Assembly (NCBI GenBank): GCA_903813345.2
Contig: CAIIXF020000012.1
Coordinates: 29,522,184-29,586,183, forward strand
DNA from: Owenia fusiformis
Lineage: Eukaryota; Annelida; Polychaeta; Sabellida; Oweniidae
Reading direction: 5' to 3'
Length of the DNA: 64,000 nt
Below, piece by piece: positions 37,301 to 47,139 of this stretch (the first letter of the stretch is position 1; each line of letters starts with the position of its first letter). Position numbers and translations under genes: made by a program. The notes beneath the pieces are model-generated. The model had not been told where the DNA came from. It saw only the letters and a list, made by a program, of their open reading frames with translations, and did not search any database.

Positions 37301-40300
37301 TGCAGAAGGTGCAGGACAAAGCACCACCAGATATTGGTTGAGATAGAACTGGACTAGGGGTGGTCCCATCTTAAATACATAAAGAAATGAATAGACATCA
37401 GTCTTGTATTATAAAGCACCACCAGATATTGGTTGAGATAGAACTGGACCAGGGGTGGTCCTATCTTAAATACATAAAACAATAAATAAATAGACATCAT
37501 TCTTGGATATAAAGCACCACCAGATATTGGTTGAGATAGAACTGGACTAGGGGTGGTCCCATCTTAAATACATAAAGAAATGAATAGACATCAGTCTTGT
37601 ATTATAAAGCACCACCAGATATTGGTTGAGATAGAACTGGACCAGGGGTGGTCCTATCTTAAATACATAAAACAATAAATAAATAGACATCATTCTTGGA
37701 TATAAAGTACCACCAGATATTGGTTGAGATAGAACTGGACTAGGGGTGGTCCCATCTTAAATACATAAAACAATAAATAAATAGACATCATTCTTGGATA
37801 TAAAGTACCACCAGATATTGGTTGAGATAGAACTGGACTAGGGGTGGTCCCATCTTAAATACATAAAACAATAAATAAATAGACATCATTCTTGGATATA
37901 AAGTACCACCAGATATTGGTTGAGATAGAACTGGACTAGGGGTGGTCCCATCTTAAATACATAAAACAATAAATAAATAGACATCATTCTTGGATATAAA
38001 GTACCACCAGATATTGGTTGAGATAGAACTGGACTAGGGGTGGTCCCATCTTAAAAACATACAAGGCATTAACATGACAAAATGTCACCACCTAAAACAA
38101 TTTGGTCAATTTAAAGCAAGTTGGAAAATACCTTTTGACCTTAAGAATGTTTTTGAAGATTTGAGCTTCTGGGATCTTGTAGATGATTTTGAAAAAAGAA
38201 ATTGTTCAATCTGAAGCAAGTTAAAACTAGTTGCACACAAATCTTAAGTCAGATTTGAACTTCTTAGAACATGTAGATGATTTTGAAAAAAAAATTCGTC
38301 AATTTGAAGCAAGTTGAAAAAAATACCTCTTTGACTTTTTTTGACATTGAGAAGGTCATTGAAGGTCAAATGTCAAATGTAAAGTCAGATTTGAACTTCT
38401 GAGAACATGTAGATGATTTTGAAAAAAAATTAAGTAAATTTGAAGCAAGTTGAAAAAAGACCTTTTTGACCTTGAAAAGGTCATTGAAGGTCAAATGTCA
38501 AATCTAAAGTCAGATTTGAACTTCTGAGAACATGTAGATGATTTTGAAAAAAAATTAGTCAATTTGAAGCAAGTTGAAAAAATACCTTTTTGACCTTGAG
38601 AAGGTCATTGAAGGTCAAAGGTCAAATCTAAAGTCAGATTTGAATTTCTGAGAAAATGTAGATGATTTTGAAAAAAAAAATTAGTCAATTTGAAGCAAGT
38701 TGAAAAAAGACCTTTTTGACCTTTTTTGACCTTCAGAAGGTCATTGAAGGTCAAATGTCAAATCTTAAGTCAAATCTAAAGTCATATTTGAATTTCTGAG
38801 AACAAGTAGATGATTTTGAAAAAAAAATTTAGTCAATTTGAAGCAAGTTGAAAACAGACCTTTTTGACCTTTTTTGACCTTGAGAAGGTCATTAAAGGTG
38901 AAATGTCAAATCGAAAAGGCAGATTTGAATTTCTGAGAACATGTAGATGATTTTGAAAAAAAAATTAGTCAATTTGAAGCAAGTTGAAAAAAGACCTTTT
39001 TGACCTTTTTTGACCTTGAGAAGGTCATTGAAGGTCAAATGTCAAATCCAAAGTCAAATTTAAAGTCATATTTGAATTTCTGAGAACATGTAGATGATTT
39101 TGAAAAAAATATTTAGTCAATTTGAAGCAAGATGAAAAAATACCTTTTTGACCTTTTTTGACATTGAGAAGGTCACTGAAGGTCAAATGTCAAATCTAAA
39201 GTCAGATTTGAATTTCTGAGAACATGTAGATGATTTCGAAAAAAAAATTTAGTCAATTTGAAGCAAGTTGAAAAAAGACCTTTTTGACCTTTTTTGACTT
39301 TGAGAAGGTCATTGAAGGTCAAATGTCAAATCTTAAGACAAATCTAAAGTCAGATTTGAATTTCTGAGAACACGTAGATGATTTTGAAAATTTTTTTTAG
39401 TCAATTTGAAGCAAGTTGAAAACAGACCTTTTTGACCTTTTTTGACCTTGAGAAGGTCATTGAAGGTCAAATGTCAAATCTTAAGTCAGATTTGAATTTC
39501 TGAGAACACGTAGATGATTTTGAAAAAAAAATTTAGTCAATTTGAAGCAAGTTGAAAACAGACCTTTTTGACCTTTTTTGACCTTGAGAAGGTCATTGAA
39601 GGTCAAATGTCAAATCTAAAGTCAGATTTGAAGGTCAAATGTCAAATCTAAAGTCAGATTTGAATTTCTGAGAACATGTAGATGATTTTGAAAAAAAAAT
39701 TAGTCAATGTGAAGCAAGTTGAAAAAAGACCTTTTTGACCTTGAGAAGGTCATTGAAGGTCAAATGTCAAATCTAAAGTCAGATTTGAACTTCTGAGAAC
39801 ATGTAGATGATTTAGAAAAAAATTGAAGTCAGTCTAAACAGTATTTGTTAAGTTATAGGAAGTTGTAAGAAATTGTTACAGACGCCGGACGCCAACCGCC
39901 GGACGCCAACCGCCGGACGCCAACCTCCAACCGCCGGACGCCGTCGCAAAAAAACGGAGACCATAACAATATGTCACCACTTTTGGTGGTGACATAAAAA
40001 CAATAAATAAATAGACATCATTCTTGGATATAAAGTACCACCAGATATTGGTTGAGATAGAACTGGACTAGGGGTGGTCCCATCTTAAATACATAAAACA
40101 ATAAATAAATAGACATCATTCTTGGATATAAAGTACCACCAGATATTGGTTGAGATAGAACTGGACTAGGGGTGGTCCCATCTTAAATACATAAAACAAT
40201 AAATAAATAGACATCATTCTTGGATATAAAGTACCACCAGATATTGGTTGAGATAGAACTGGACTAGGGGTGGTCCCATCTTAAATACATAAAACAATAA

Positions 40301-43087
40301 ATAAATAGACATCATTCTTGGATATAAAGTACCACCAGATATTGGTTGAGATAGAACTGGACTAGGGGTGGTCCCATCTTAAATACATAAAACAATAAAT
40401 AAATAGACATCATTCTTGGATATAAAGTACCACCAGATATTGGTTGAGATAGAACTGGACTAGGGGTGGTCCCATCTTAAATACATAAAACAATAAATAA
40501 ATAGACATCATTCTTGGATATAAAGTACCACCAGATATTGGTTGAGATAGAACTGGACTAGGGGTGGTCCCATCTTAAATACATAAAACAATAAATAAAT
40601 AGACATCATTCTTGGATATAAAGTACCACCAGATATTGGTTGAGATAGAACTGGACTAGGGGTGGTCCCATCTTAAATACATAAAACAATAAATAAATAG
40701 ACATCATTCTTGGATATAAAGTACCACCAGATATTGGTTGAGATAGAACTGGACTAGGGGTGGTCCCATCTTAAATACATAAAACAATAAATAAATAGAC
40801 ATCATTCTTGGATATAAAGTACCACCAGATATTGGTTGAGATAGAACTGGACTAGGGGTGGTCCCATCTTAAATACATAAAACAATAAATAAATAGACAT
40901 CATTCTTGGATATAAAGTACCACCAGATATTGGTTGAGATAGAACTGGACTAGGGGTGGTCCCATCTTAAAATATATAAATAAACGAATAAATAAACAAA
41001 TAATTGGACATGATTTCCCTACAATTCAATGAGACCAAAGTCTCAATTTTGACTTGTCCTGGGATGGACGTGTTCTCTAAGGAAGCAAAGATTATGTCTA
41101 AACAAACTTTAACAAGGCAACATTGCAAAATGTCACTACCTGCCATTTGTTACAAATGCCAAACACCATCTAAACACCAACCATTGAACACAATCCACAA
41201 AAATGTTTGAGACTATAAAAATATGTCACCACTTGTGTTGTGGTGACATAAAAATTCTCTCAGACAAAAAAAGTGAACTGTATGATAGACAGTAAATCTT
41301 ACATACATTTATATCTGAAGATATTTGTGAACCAAATCCAAACACCTCTCAATATGAACACTTTCATCCCAATCCAAATTTTTAATATCTAAATGAGTCC
41401 CTTGTTAAAGAAACTTTAAAATGTGAAGATCTGCTATTCCAGACACTTTATACGACCAGTCCTGGTCCCAGTGGCATTCAGATGAGACAGATTTTACTTT
41501 ATAGCTTAATTGGTAAATGAACAGCCATCCCTCACCTTTATTTTGCTGGTAGCCAGGCAAGTATCGTAGCTTCTCTTTCTGCATAACTTTCTTCGCATGT
41601 TTTTGTCCATCAAAGTGTTGCCTTGCTTTAATCTCAGAGTCAAACATCATACTACAAACCTACAAGCAAATAGTGAAGGATAATACAACATCAGAGAAAT
41701 AATTGTACTTGTATGTAATTCCCAAATTGGCGTAAAATTCTGATTTTCAGTTTGGATCAAAGTTGGTTAAAATCATGTCAATTTTTCAGGATATTTCACT
41801 TTTTCTGTGGGTATTTTCAAAATCTTAAACATTTGCAGCACCACATATAGGTACCAATGTATAAATTGTAAATAAAAACGAAATAAAATAATAACATATA
41901 TTTTAACACAGATCCACAGCAGGATAGCGTTATTATTCAAAAGAACATTGGTTTTAACCAATGGGTCATTAATAGAAACCTCAGAAACATAAAATTCCTT
42001 AATTAAATTATTGACTTGCTATGGCATCATTATATCCATGGTAACAACAAATGATTTATGTGTTTTAAACTTTATGTGGTTTCTGTTATTGACCCTCATA
42101 GTAACATTAAGTACAGTAAAATGCTTACTTCACAGGGAATATCTTTCTTCTTGGTCATGGGGAGTGTTCCTAGCATATTCTGGTATATCGCCTTGGCAAC
42201 TGGGTCTGTCACTTTAGCGCCATCTGTTGGTTTCTGAGGGGAAATAGGGACTGGGTTGGTGGAAGTGCTTCCATTGGCACTGTTGTCTGCCTGATTGGCA
42301 CTGTTGTCTGCCTGATTGGCACTGTTTTCAGCACTGTTGTTTCCATTACTTTCAGATACTGAGGAATTGCTTTCTAGAACCAATATATTTCAACACTAGA
42401 TATTGCATAATTCTTTTTTCTTCCCTTTCTCTCTCTCTCTCTCCTTCTACAGTAAACAACATTAATAACCTGTATGATAATATGTCAAAATAAAGATTTA
42501 TTATAAAAAAAAAATATATATATAATTTTCTTTGAATATTACATTTTATATTATAAAAGGTCATTTTATACTTCAACAAAAACATGTAGTTCAGTTGTAA
42601 TAGCAGTTGGCTATTTATGTCTAAAATGAGTTGGAGGATGGGGAAGCAATGTTGTCCATGTTGCTAAAATTTTGACGGAAAATCAGTGCAGGCAATAGTC
42701 AGGAGGCTATCAACAGAAGCTTAATAAAGTTAAGAATTCATAAAACTCATTGTTCTCTAACTGTGACGTTATTATATCCATGGTTACAACAATTGATTTA
42801 CGAATTCGTAACTTTACTAAGTTTCTGTTAATGACCCCCAGAAAATTACTAAGCAACCTTGTTTACTAACCTGTGGTCGGTGTAGCAGGTTCAGCTGGTA
42901 TATTAGGTGCAATAGGTGCATTAGGAGTTGTAGGAGATTGCACACCCTTTGCTTTCATTTTCTTCATATGTTTAGCACCATTGTAGTGTTGTTCACGCTG
43001 AAGGTCTGAGTTGAGAGTGATTTCACATATCTCACAAGTGGTAGTAGTTGTTTGTTGCGTCTTTTGTTTCTTCTTGGGTGGACCCAT
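25343..43087 (-). CDS. Three-finger U1-type C2H2 zinc-finger protein (ZNF346/ZNF385/ZMAT3-like), 5 exons
   Basis: Exons on the minus strand: 43087-42871, 42373-42129, 41659-41536, 37369-37256, 25503-25343. Phases agree (1, 0, 1, 1); total 861 nt, 286 residues. It opens MGPPKKKQK, a basic likely nuclear signal. Three fingers follow the pattern C-x2-C-x12-H-x5-H: CEICEITLNSDLQREQHYNG.. in exon 1, CEVCSMMFDSEIKARQH.. split across exons 2/3, and CTFCNVQLNSIQQLEQH.. split across exons 4/5. This spacing and the LNS...H motifs are typical of the U1-like/dsRNA-binding matrin-type class, including ZNF346, ZNF385 and ZMAT3, so RNA binding is likely. Exon 2 encodes a low-complexity linker with three NSANQAD repeats. 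The C-terminus is short and acidic (NEEVDDP). I cannot tell the exact orthologue. Intron 4 (11.75 kb) contains a whole sulfotransferase gene. Confidence 0.85.
26407..28032. mobile_element. 1.6-kb inverted-repeat transposon filled with an ACGGGAGTTTTTACGGTAG minisatellite
   Basis: The ends are perfect 15-bp inverted repeats (CAGACTTGCCAACCT / AGGTTGGCAAGTCTG) flanked by CAAAT on both sides (26402-26406 and 28033-28037). Most of the interior is a ~30-bp degenerate tandem repeat, 'TGAAAAAACGGGAGTTTTTA' plus 'CGGTAGATTTC', from about 26440 to 27275 and again at 27700-28020. A ~420-bp non-repeat core lies between. The ORFs seen within are products of the repeat. The ends look hAT-like, but a full 8-bp target duplication is not evident. 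Confidence 0.75.
28050..28325. repeat. Two-copy tandem duplication (~138 bp)
   Basis: The block from 'CAGAAAACAGGTTTTCAAAT' to 'GATAAGAACATGAACTCA' at about 28050-28187 is repeated at 28188-28325 with only a few differences. It lies directly beside the minisatellite-filled element, inside intron 4 of the zinc-finger gene. Confidence 0.8.
29063..34428 (-). CDS. WSCD-like Golgi sulfotransferase, 4 coding exons, nested in an intron
   Basis: Exons on the minus strand: 34428-33780, 31585-31445, 29880-29626, 29424-29063. Phases are all 1; total 1407 nt, 468 residues, or 444 if the ATG at 34356 is used. That second Met (MIVKSLQFSFLF) lies just before the single signal-anchor helix, fitting a type II Golgi protein. 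A variable stem follows with several NMESDV/NMEPGV-like repeats. The catalytic domain has the 5'-phosphosulfate loop FPGSGNTWVRHL (about residues 247-258) and the 3'-phosphate motif IRDPRDALIANFKR. TGIYTGSVYYD is shared with human WSCD1/WSCD2, a family reported to sulfate sialic acid with PAPS as donor. Unlike those, no WSC domain is present here. The protein ends shortly after HSLTDICG. The gene sits wholly inside intron 4 of the zinc-finger gene, on the same strand. Substrate unknown. Confidence 0.85.
30873..31189. mobile_element. ~317-bp inverted-repeat element with internal GC hairpin
   Basis: Left arm GTGTATTCCATACCTACTAA then GGTTCTAGGTA; right arm TACCTAGAACC then a TTAGTATTTATGGAATACAC. 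Inside, AGGAGCGGGACAGG and CCTGCCCCGCTCCT (about 31075-31113) form a second, GC-rich hairpin. No ORF. It lies in intron 2 of the sulfotransferase gene. Confidence 0.6.
31490..32275 (-). repeat. ~116-bp tandem array x ~7 built from sulfotransferase exon 2 and its 3' splice site
   Basis: Read on the minus strand, each unit holds a 3' splice-like TTTAG or TTAAG, then coding sequence resembling the start of exon 2 (GGIDSCFQYKNDCQVLHYS in the real exon; SCFQYKNDYQMLHYSDTS in copies), then TTACCAGTTTTC and intron-like sequence. The marker GTCATTCTTG recurs at 31551, 31668, 31783, 31901, 32016 and 32120 (spacing 104-118), with a degraded copy near 32235. Only the exon-proximal unit continues into FPGSGNTW. 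Copies are more diverged than in the TBCCD1 array. Confidence 0.9.
33510..33723. mobile_element. hAT-like fragment (GGCGGATCC family)
   Basis: GGGCCC-rich sequence with 'GGGCCCCTAAAACTAAAAATT' motifs, ending CCCTGGATCCACCAGTG, like the ends of elements at 2359-2677 and 3939-4041. It stops 57 bases from the donor of sulfotransferase exon 1 (33780). Confidence 0.4.
34430..36747. other. AT-rich DNA upstream of the sulfotransferase gene
   Basis: I see no coding exon or clear repeat in this 2.3-kb stretch. It must contain the sulfotransferase promoter, on the minus strand, and is at the same time intron 4 of the zinc-finger gene. No TATA box or CpG-rich block stands out. A short palindrome (CAATAGGTT / AACCTATTG) lies at about 34603-34658. 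Confidence 0.4.
36748..37210. repeat. 30-bp minisatellite x ~15
   Basis: The unit GAGCCACATCAGCCTCTTAG plus TCTCCTAAAG repeats with exact 30-bp spacing. Variants are few (CCAAAG/CTAAAG, CATTAG, AATGAG, GGCGCC). The array ends about 45 bases short of the zinc-finger exon 4 donor (37255). In the exon's own direction each unit reads CTTTAGGAGACTAAGAGGCT, which contains an acceptor-like TTTAG/GAG. Confidence 0.95.
37308..40978 (-). repeat. 94-99-bp tandem array x 18 built from zinc-finger exon 4 and its 3' splice site, split by an insertion
   Basis: On the minus strand each unit reads intron, the acceptor TTTTATGTATTTAAG, then ATGGGACCACCCCTAGTCC onward (coding TTPSPVLSQPISGG in the true exon), and then falls back into intron sequence. 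CAGATATTGG-type markers lie at 37330, 37424, 37523, 37618, 37716, 37814, 37912 and 38010, and at 98-bp steps from 40044 to 40926. The exon-proximal unit alone continues to the zinc-finger cysteines. Copies from 37716 onward are almost identical, on both sides of the 38054-39990 insertion, so the array was homogeneous when interrupted or has been homogenised since. Confidence 0.95.
38054..39992. mobile_element. Insertion of TGACCTT-rich tandem DNA within the exon 4 array
   Basis: It starts 'AAGGCATTAACATGACAAAA' TGTCACCACC and ends with the hairpin TGTCACCAC TTTTG GTGGTGACA. The body is about eleven degenerate units of 120-190 bp with 'TTTTTGACCTTTTTTGACCT', 'GAGAAGGTCATTGAAGGTCA' and 'GAACATGTAGATGATTTTGA'. 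Near the right end a GCCGGACGCCAACC repeat occurs. Related termini occur at 41106-41250, 6653-6865, 47114-47140 and 51398-51480, so this is a transposable family. Its class is not clear to me. AAGGTCA is also the nuclear-receptor half-site, which may be coincidence. Confidence 0.65.
41106..41250. mobile_element. Short relative of the TGTCACCAC-hairpin element
   Basis: Contains 'AACAAGGCAACATTGCAAAA' TGTCACTACC at the left and TGTCACCACTTGTGTTGTGG TGACATAAAA at the right, the same ends as the 38054-39992 insertion but with a ~100-bp unrelated interior. It directly follows the exon 4 array. Confidence 0.5.
41340..41502. mobile_element. pogo/Tigger-like MITE, partial
   Basis: AACACCTCTCAATATGAACAC at the left and AGATGAGACAGATTTTACTT at the right match the family seen at 15197-15365; the left terminal CAGTAAAACCTG is not intact. 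It ends just 34 bases before the donor side of zinc-finger exon 3. Confidence 0.5.
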
Positions 43088-43297
43088 TGTTCCTTAGTCC
43101 TACATGGAATAATGAAACTAGGCATATTAAACTGATATTGTCATAACGCATGTAGAGTCGAGATTGCTGAGTTACAGCGGTTTCATTAGCAGCAGGCAAC
43201 AGGCGATTTATCTGATTTATCAGAGCCCCTCTCTATCTAAAGCTTGTGAGAGTGAGATAATCACAAAAAGGTTATATCTTAGGAAATTTGAGCTATA

Positions 43298-44292
43298 CAG
43301 GGCGTATCAAAAAAAACGCAACAAGTAGTTATCTCGTAAAATCTCAAAACTAGTGATGACTCCATCAATTTCATTCAATGTACCATAAAGCCACGTCTCT
43401 GTTCTTTGCAATGATATGTCATTCATTCACATGTGTTAATGGTTGGGTGAGAAATCTTTCCATTTGCACAGTGGGTCAAAATCGTCTCTGCACCAAGTTT
43501 TAGATATTGCAAAAATAAGTGCAAGGGCTAAGTGCCAATGGAAGTTCCTCTGACTTGAATTGTTGTGACTTTTTCTTTTGGAGCTATCTCAGGAGCATCT
43601 GTGCTCACAATTCCTTCACCAGATATTGCAAAACCTCAAGAAAGAATTGCCCATCGGCTGCTTTTCTCTGCTTTAACCCACAGAGGACCCAGGGCTGAAC
43701 CATGCATGACGTGGACAGATGAGCGCATCTTTATGTGCAAGGAAGTGGTGGCATTTTGAAGGGGTATAGGAAGTATTCTTGCAAGAGTATGAGTATGAAC
43801 ACTTTACTGTCTATGCCACACCTGTCACACCTTCTTCCAATACCCCCTACTCCCCTTGTACTGACTTTTGCAATGTTTAAAACTTGGGTCTGAGCTGAAT
43901 TTCGCCCCACTTTGCAAAATTAATGATTATTCGGCCAGCCATGACTCCCTGTGAATGAATGATATTCCATTGCAAAGAGGAGTGATTTGGCTTTTTGGTA
44001 CATTTAATGGAAAGGATGCAGTCAGCATTGATTTTATGTTTTCTTCCAATATTGCATCGGGCTCCGTACACTGATTTTTGCGATGTTTATAACTTGGTAC
44101 AAAGCTAATTTTGGCTCACTTTGCAAATGGAATAATTACTCGCCCAACCATGACCAAATATCAATGAATGATATATCATTGTAAAGAGAAGACACATGGC
44201 TGTATGGTGCATTGAATGAAATCAATGCTGTTATCACTGGTTTTGTGCTTTTCCGAGATAACAATCTGTTGCATTTTTTTTGATACGCACTG
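43298..44292. mobile_element. ~1-kb non-autonomous mariner-like element with TA duplication
   Basis: Ends CAGGGCGTATCAAAAAAAAC (left) and the complement of CAGTGCGTATCAAAAAAAAT (right), ~26-bp inverted repeats, each abutted by TA. Inside, a ~190-bp block with 'AACCATGAC..CAATGAATGATAT' and 'CACTTTGCAAA' is present twice in direct order (about 43870-44055 and 44065-44250), with an inverted relative near the left end. No transposase frame. It sits about 200 bp upstream of the zinc-finger start codon, between that gene and the next. Confidence 0.7.
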
Positions 44293-44977
44293 TACTTTAA
44301 ATATTATTATTAAATATATTACACATAATGATGTGTATATTTGGCGATTTGACAACACTGTTGTTACCATGGCAATAATGATTATAATGACTGATGGTAT
44401 TGTTACCCATCTTCGGTATTGATTTCTACATATACTAGAGCCTTTCTAGAAATTTCTATAGATTTACATATATATAATAAAGCCTACGACATGCGTGTAG
44501 CATGGATCAATTTACACATATTCCCTCCTTTGTGTACATAACGACCACAGGTGAATATAAAGGAATAAAGCATTGGCAATCAATAATAAGGTATAAAGAC
44601 TTATCCAACTGGCTGTATGCCATTTGCTGAATATAGTGTAGATTTAAGCGATAGATCATGACTCAGTACCTACACTCTATGTATTGATGAATTGGAAAAT
44701 TAAGAAGGTACATGTAGTTATGTTTTGAAATTGGTGCTTTGGAGACTGTCTACACTAAGATTCTATAGAATCTTTGAAATATATGAAGACGGATTAGAAG
44801 TGAAGTTAATCTGCTATAAACAGTTTAACATTTATAGCAAAATGTATTGTTAAATACTTAAGAGACACATCATTCATGAACATTAGGATTTGACACAGTG
44901 ACAGTCGGACTTGATATTTGGGTATAACATTTACAAGTATAAAATCCACGTAACTGAGACTGATACATAATTCAACC

Positions 44978-46990
44978 ATGGCAGAACCGGGAGACTTCAG
45001 AGCATGGTGTCAAACACAAGGCCTAACTGAGAACACAGTACAAATGTTGCTGGATCATGGCTTTACAAATCAAGATACTCTCAGGCTTGTCACACAGCCT
45101 ATAATTGACAAGGAGTTAGAGACGGAGAATCTTGGCCAGCGCTTACTGCTGAAAGAGGCCATTCACAAACTTTGGTTGACATCATCAAGTGCTTATCCTA
45201 TCCCTGGCCCTGCTTCATATATGGGACCCCCAGCATATGATACAATTACACATGGAAACCCGTCTCCAGCACCTGGGGAATTATTTCCATTGGAGACATT
45301 GTACTCATCAAATACCCAACTTCCTCCACTACAGGATGTGCATCCTCCACCGAAAAGCATGATTTTTTCATCAGCACAATCAATCTCTACAGTAGATCTA
45401 CCAACTGGTACATCGACTTCACAAGCACAATCAAAAGCTAAAAAACCTTCTGCTAAAATAATTCCTGCACCGAAGAATGCTGCCAAAGTAGAACATGCTA
45501 CTGTACCCATAGATGCTAAGATTGTTGTCGCAACAGAACAACACTCAAAAAAACAACCAAAAAAGAAAACAGAAGTGGCAGAAGCGGACACTCCCAAAGT
45601 GCAATCAGCTGCTAAAAAGACAACAGCTGCACCAAAGAAGGCTGCAAAAGCTCCTGTTTCTAAAGATGACAAGATTGTTGTAACCATGGAACAACACCCA
45701 CCAAAAGAATCAGACAAGAAAACAAATGCACAAGCAGACACTCCCAAAGCACAATCAGCTGCTAAAAAGACAACAGCTGCAACCAAGAAGGCTGCCAAAG
45801 TAGGACAAGCTCCTGTCTGCGAAGATGACAAGACAGTTGTAGCCACAGAACAACCAAAACAACCAAAAAAGAAAGCACAATTTTCTTATACCAACCCATA
45901 CGGCAAAGCAATGATCGATTTAACTTGGTTAGCAATTTGGTTTTGTTTTGCTTTGCTTGCTATAAGTATAGCATCAGCCTTTAACAATACTTCAACATGG
46001 AAGTATTTTACGGGATTATGGGTCTTTATTATCATCGCAATAGCTGTGTTTTATGGGGACAAAATTAAGAAATTACCAGCAGGAAATTTAGTTACTGAGA
46101 CTTTCTTTATAGTTATGAGTGTATTACTTCACTTGGCACTTGTAGCTTGCTTGGTTACCATGGCAACCTCAGCTTACGGAATGTACATTGACAGGGAAAT
46201 ACATGTAAATGGCACATCATGTGATGATAAACTTCTAAAGACGTTAAAGTTAAAATGTGACTATAACACAACAAGTAATAATGAGACATATACCGGGCCC
46301 AATGTCATAGGCTGGAATGACCAGCAGGCCTTCCATACTGGTAACATAGTACTTGCATACATTGTTTTTGTTTTAGTTGTGTGGGCGTTATATGCCAGAC
46401 GTGACTTCATCGACGGATTACCACCAATCACGTTCAAAGATGACATAGAGAAAGGATTCATTGAAACAAGTTTCATGTTTAAACTTACACCAATATCTTT
46501 CCCATTCTTATCTATAGTTGAAGTGGTATTCAAGACAACAATGTGGCAACTTTTCCTCCCTCTGATATCTGGATGTATTCTCCTTATCTCAGGATTTCAT
46601 GCACAGAAGTTACATTTTCTACCAAAAGGTGACAAGAAAAAGAAGCGATATAAAGTCCAAATTATTTTATTAACTGTTTCCATGGTTGTTGTCCTAGCGA
46701 CGGTTGGTGTCCACGGCGCTGGCATTCATCTGGATAATGAGATACACGAATACGGGGTCTCTTGTGATGAGGTCTACATAAAATACTTTGATTACACTTG
46801 TGAAGTTGAAAAGTCTGCAGGTGAGACTGGACATACAACACATGCTTATCTTAATACAGGAGAACTGAATTACAAACAGGGCATCCATTTGGGTATTGTA
46901 GTCTTAGGAGTATTTCATGTGATTTTTCTTTTCATAGCGATTAATTCAGGTTCTGTGTTTATGGTACAAAATGGTCTCAAATGCTGCTAG
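44978..46990 (+). CDS. Intronless SAM-like plus multi-pass membrane protein, family unknown
   Basis: A single 670-residue frame with no introns. Residues 1-70 look like a SAM-type helical domain (FRAWCQTQGLTENTVQMLL..HGF..DTLRLV). Residues 70-150 are Pro/Ser-rich. Residues 150-300 hold about three Lys/Ala-rich repeats (DTPKVQSAAKKTTAAPKKAA). From about 312 on there are seven strong hydrophobic helices, near 314-335, 343-360, 372-399, 451-470, 517-540, 560-582 and 634-655. Two loops after helices 3 and 6 are alike: DREIHVNGTSCDDKLLK..C and DNEIHEYGVSCDEVYIK..C, so the membrane part looks duplicated. N-glycosylation sequons (NGTS, NTTS, NETY) occur in the first loop, placing it outside the cell. 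TATAAAA lies at 44938-44944, close to the ATG. Role unknown; the lack of introns may mean retroposition. Confidence 0.8.
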   Translation: MAEPGDFRAWCQTQGLTENTVQMLLDHGFTNQDTLRLVTQPIIDKELETENLGQRLLLKEAIHKLWLTSSSAYPIPGPASYMGPPAYDTITHGNPSPAPGELFPLETLYSSNTQLPPLQDVHPPPKSMIFSSAQSISTVDLPTGTSTSQAQSKAKKPSAKIIPAPKNAAKVEHATVPIDAKIVVATEQHSKKQPKKKTEVAEADTPKVQSAAKKTTAAPKKAAKAPVSKDDKIVVTMEQHPPKESDKKTNAQADTPKAQSAAKKTTAATKKAAKVGQAPVCEDDKTVVATEQPKQPKKKAQFSYTNPYGKAMIDLTWLAIWFCFALLAISIASAFNNTSTWKYFTGLWVFIIIAIAVFYGDKIKKLPAGNLVTETFFIVMSVLLHLALVACLVTMATSAYGMYIDREIHVNGTSCDDKLLKTLKLKCDYNTTSNNETYTGPNVIGWNDQQAFHTGNIVLAYIVFVLVVWALYARRDFIDGLPPITFKDDIEKGFIETSFMFKLTPISFPFLSIVEVVFKTTMWQLFLPLISGCILLISGFHAQKLHFLPKGDKKKKRYKVQIILLTVSMVVVLATVGVHGAGIHLDNEIHEYGVSCDEVYIKYFDYTCEVEKSAGETGHTTHAYLNTGELNYKQGIHLGIVVLGVFHVIFLFIAINSGSVFMVQNGLKCC

Positions 46991-47006
46991 AATACAAGAT
47001 AAGCAG

Positions 47007-47080
47007 GCCCATAGCCAGTGAGAAACTACCTGATTTTGAAAGAACTTTTGGTAGGGGGGGGGGGGGGGGGGGGGGCTGAT
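47007..47080. mobile_element. hAT-like end fragment with poly-G run
   Basis: GCAGGCCCATAGCCAGTGAG resembles the CAGGCCCGTAGCCAG terminus seen at 61052 and, more diverged, at 1606, 13500 and 59822. It is followed by a run of about 21 G. Fragment only; no second end is found nearby. Confidence 0.35.
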
Positions 47081-47139
47081 AAAAAAATGCATATAAATCA
47101 TTTTCAGTGGAAACAAGGCATTAACATGACATAATGCCA

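Noticed and set aside
38054-39992. Helitron
   Set aside because: There is a 3' hairpin, but no CTRR end follows it and no 5' TC start or AT target fits clearly.
15455-41000. CRISPR-like arrays
   Set aside because: The regular repeats have no variable spacers; whole units repeat, and the DNA is eukaryotic.
44938-44944. TATA box of the membrane-protein gene
   Set aside because: TATAAAA is only 34 bases from the start codon, leaving almost no 5' UTR; kept only as a remark.
45193-45846. 217-residue minus-strand ORF
   Set aside because: Shadow of the long plus-strand membrane-protein frame, caused by its Ala/Lys-rich codons.
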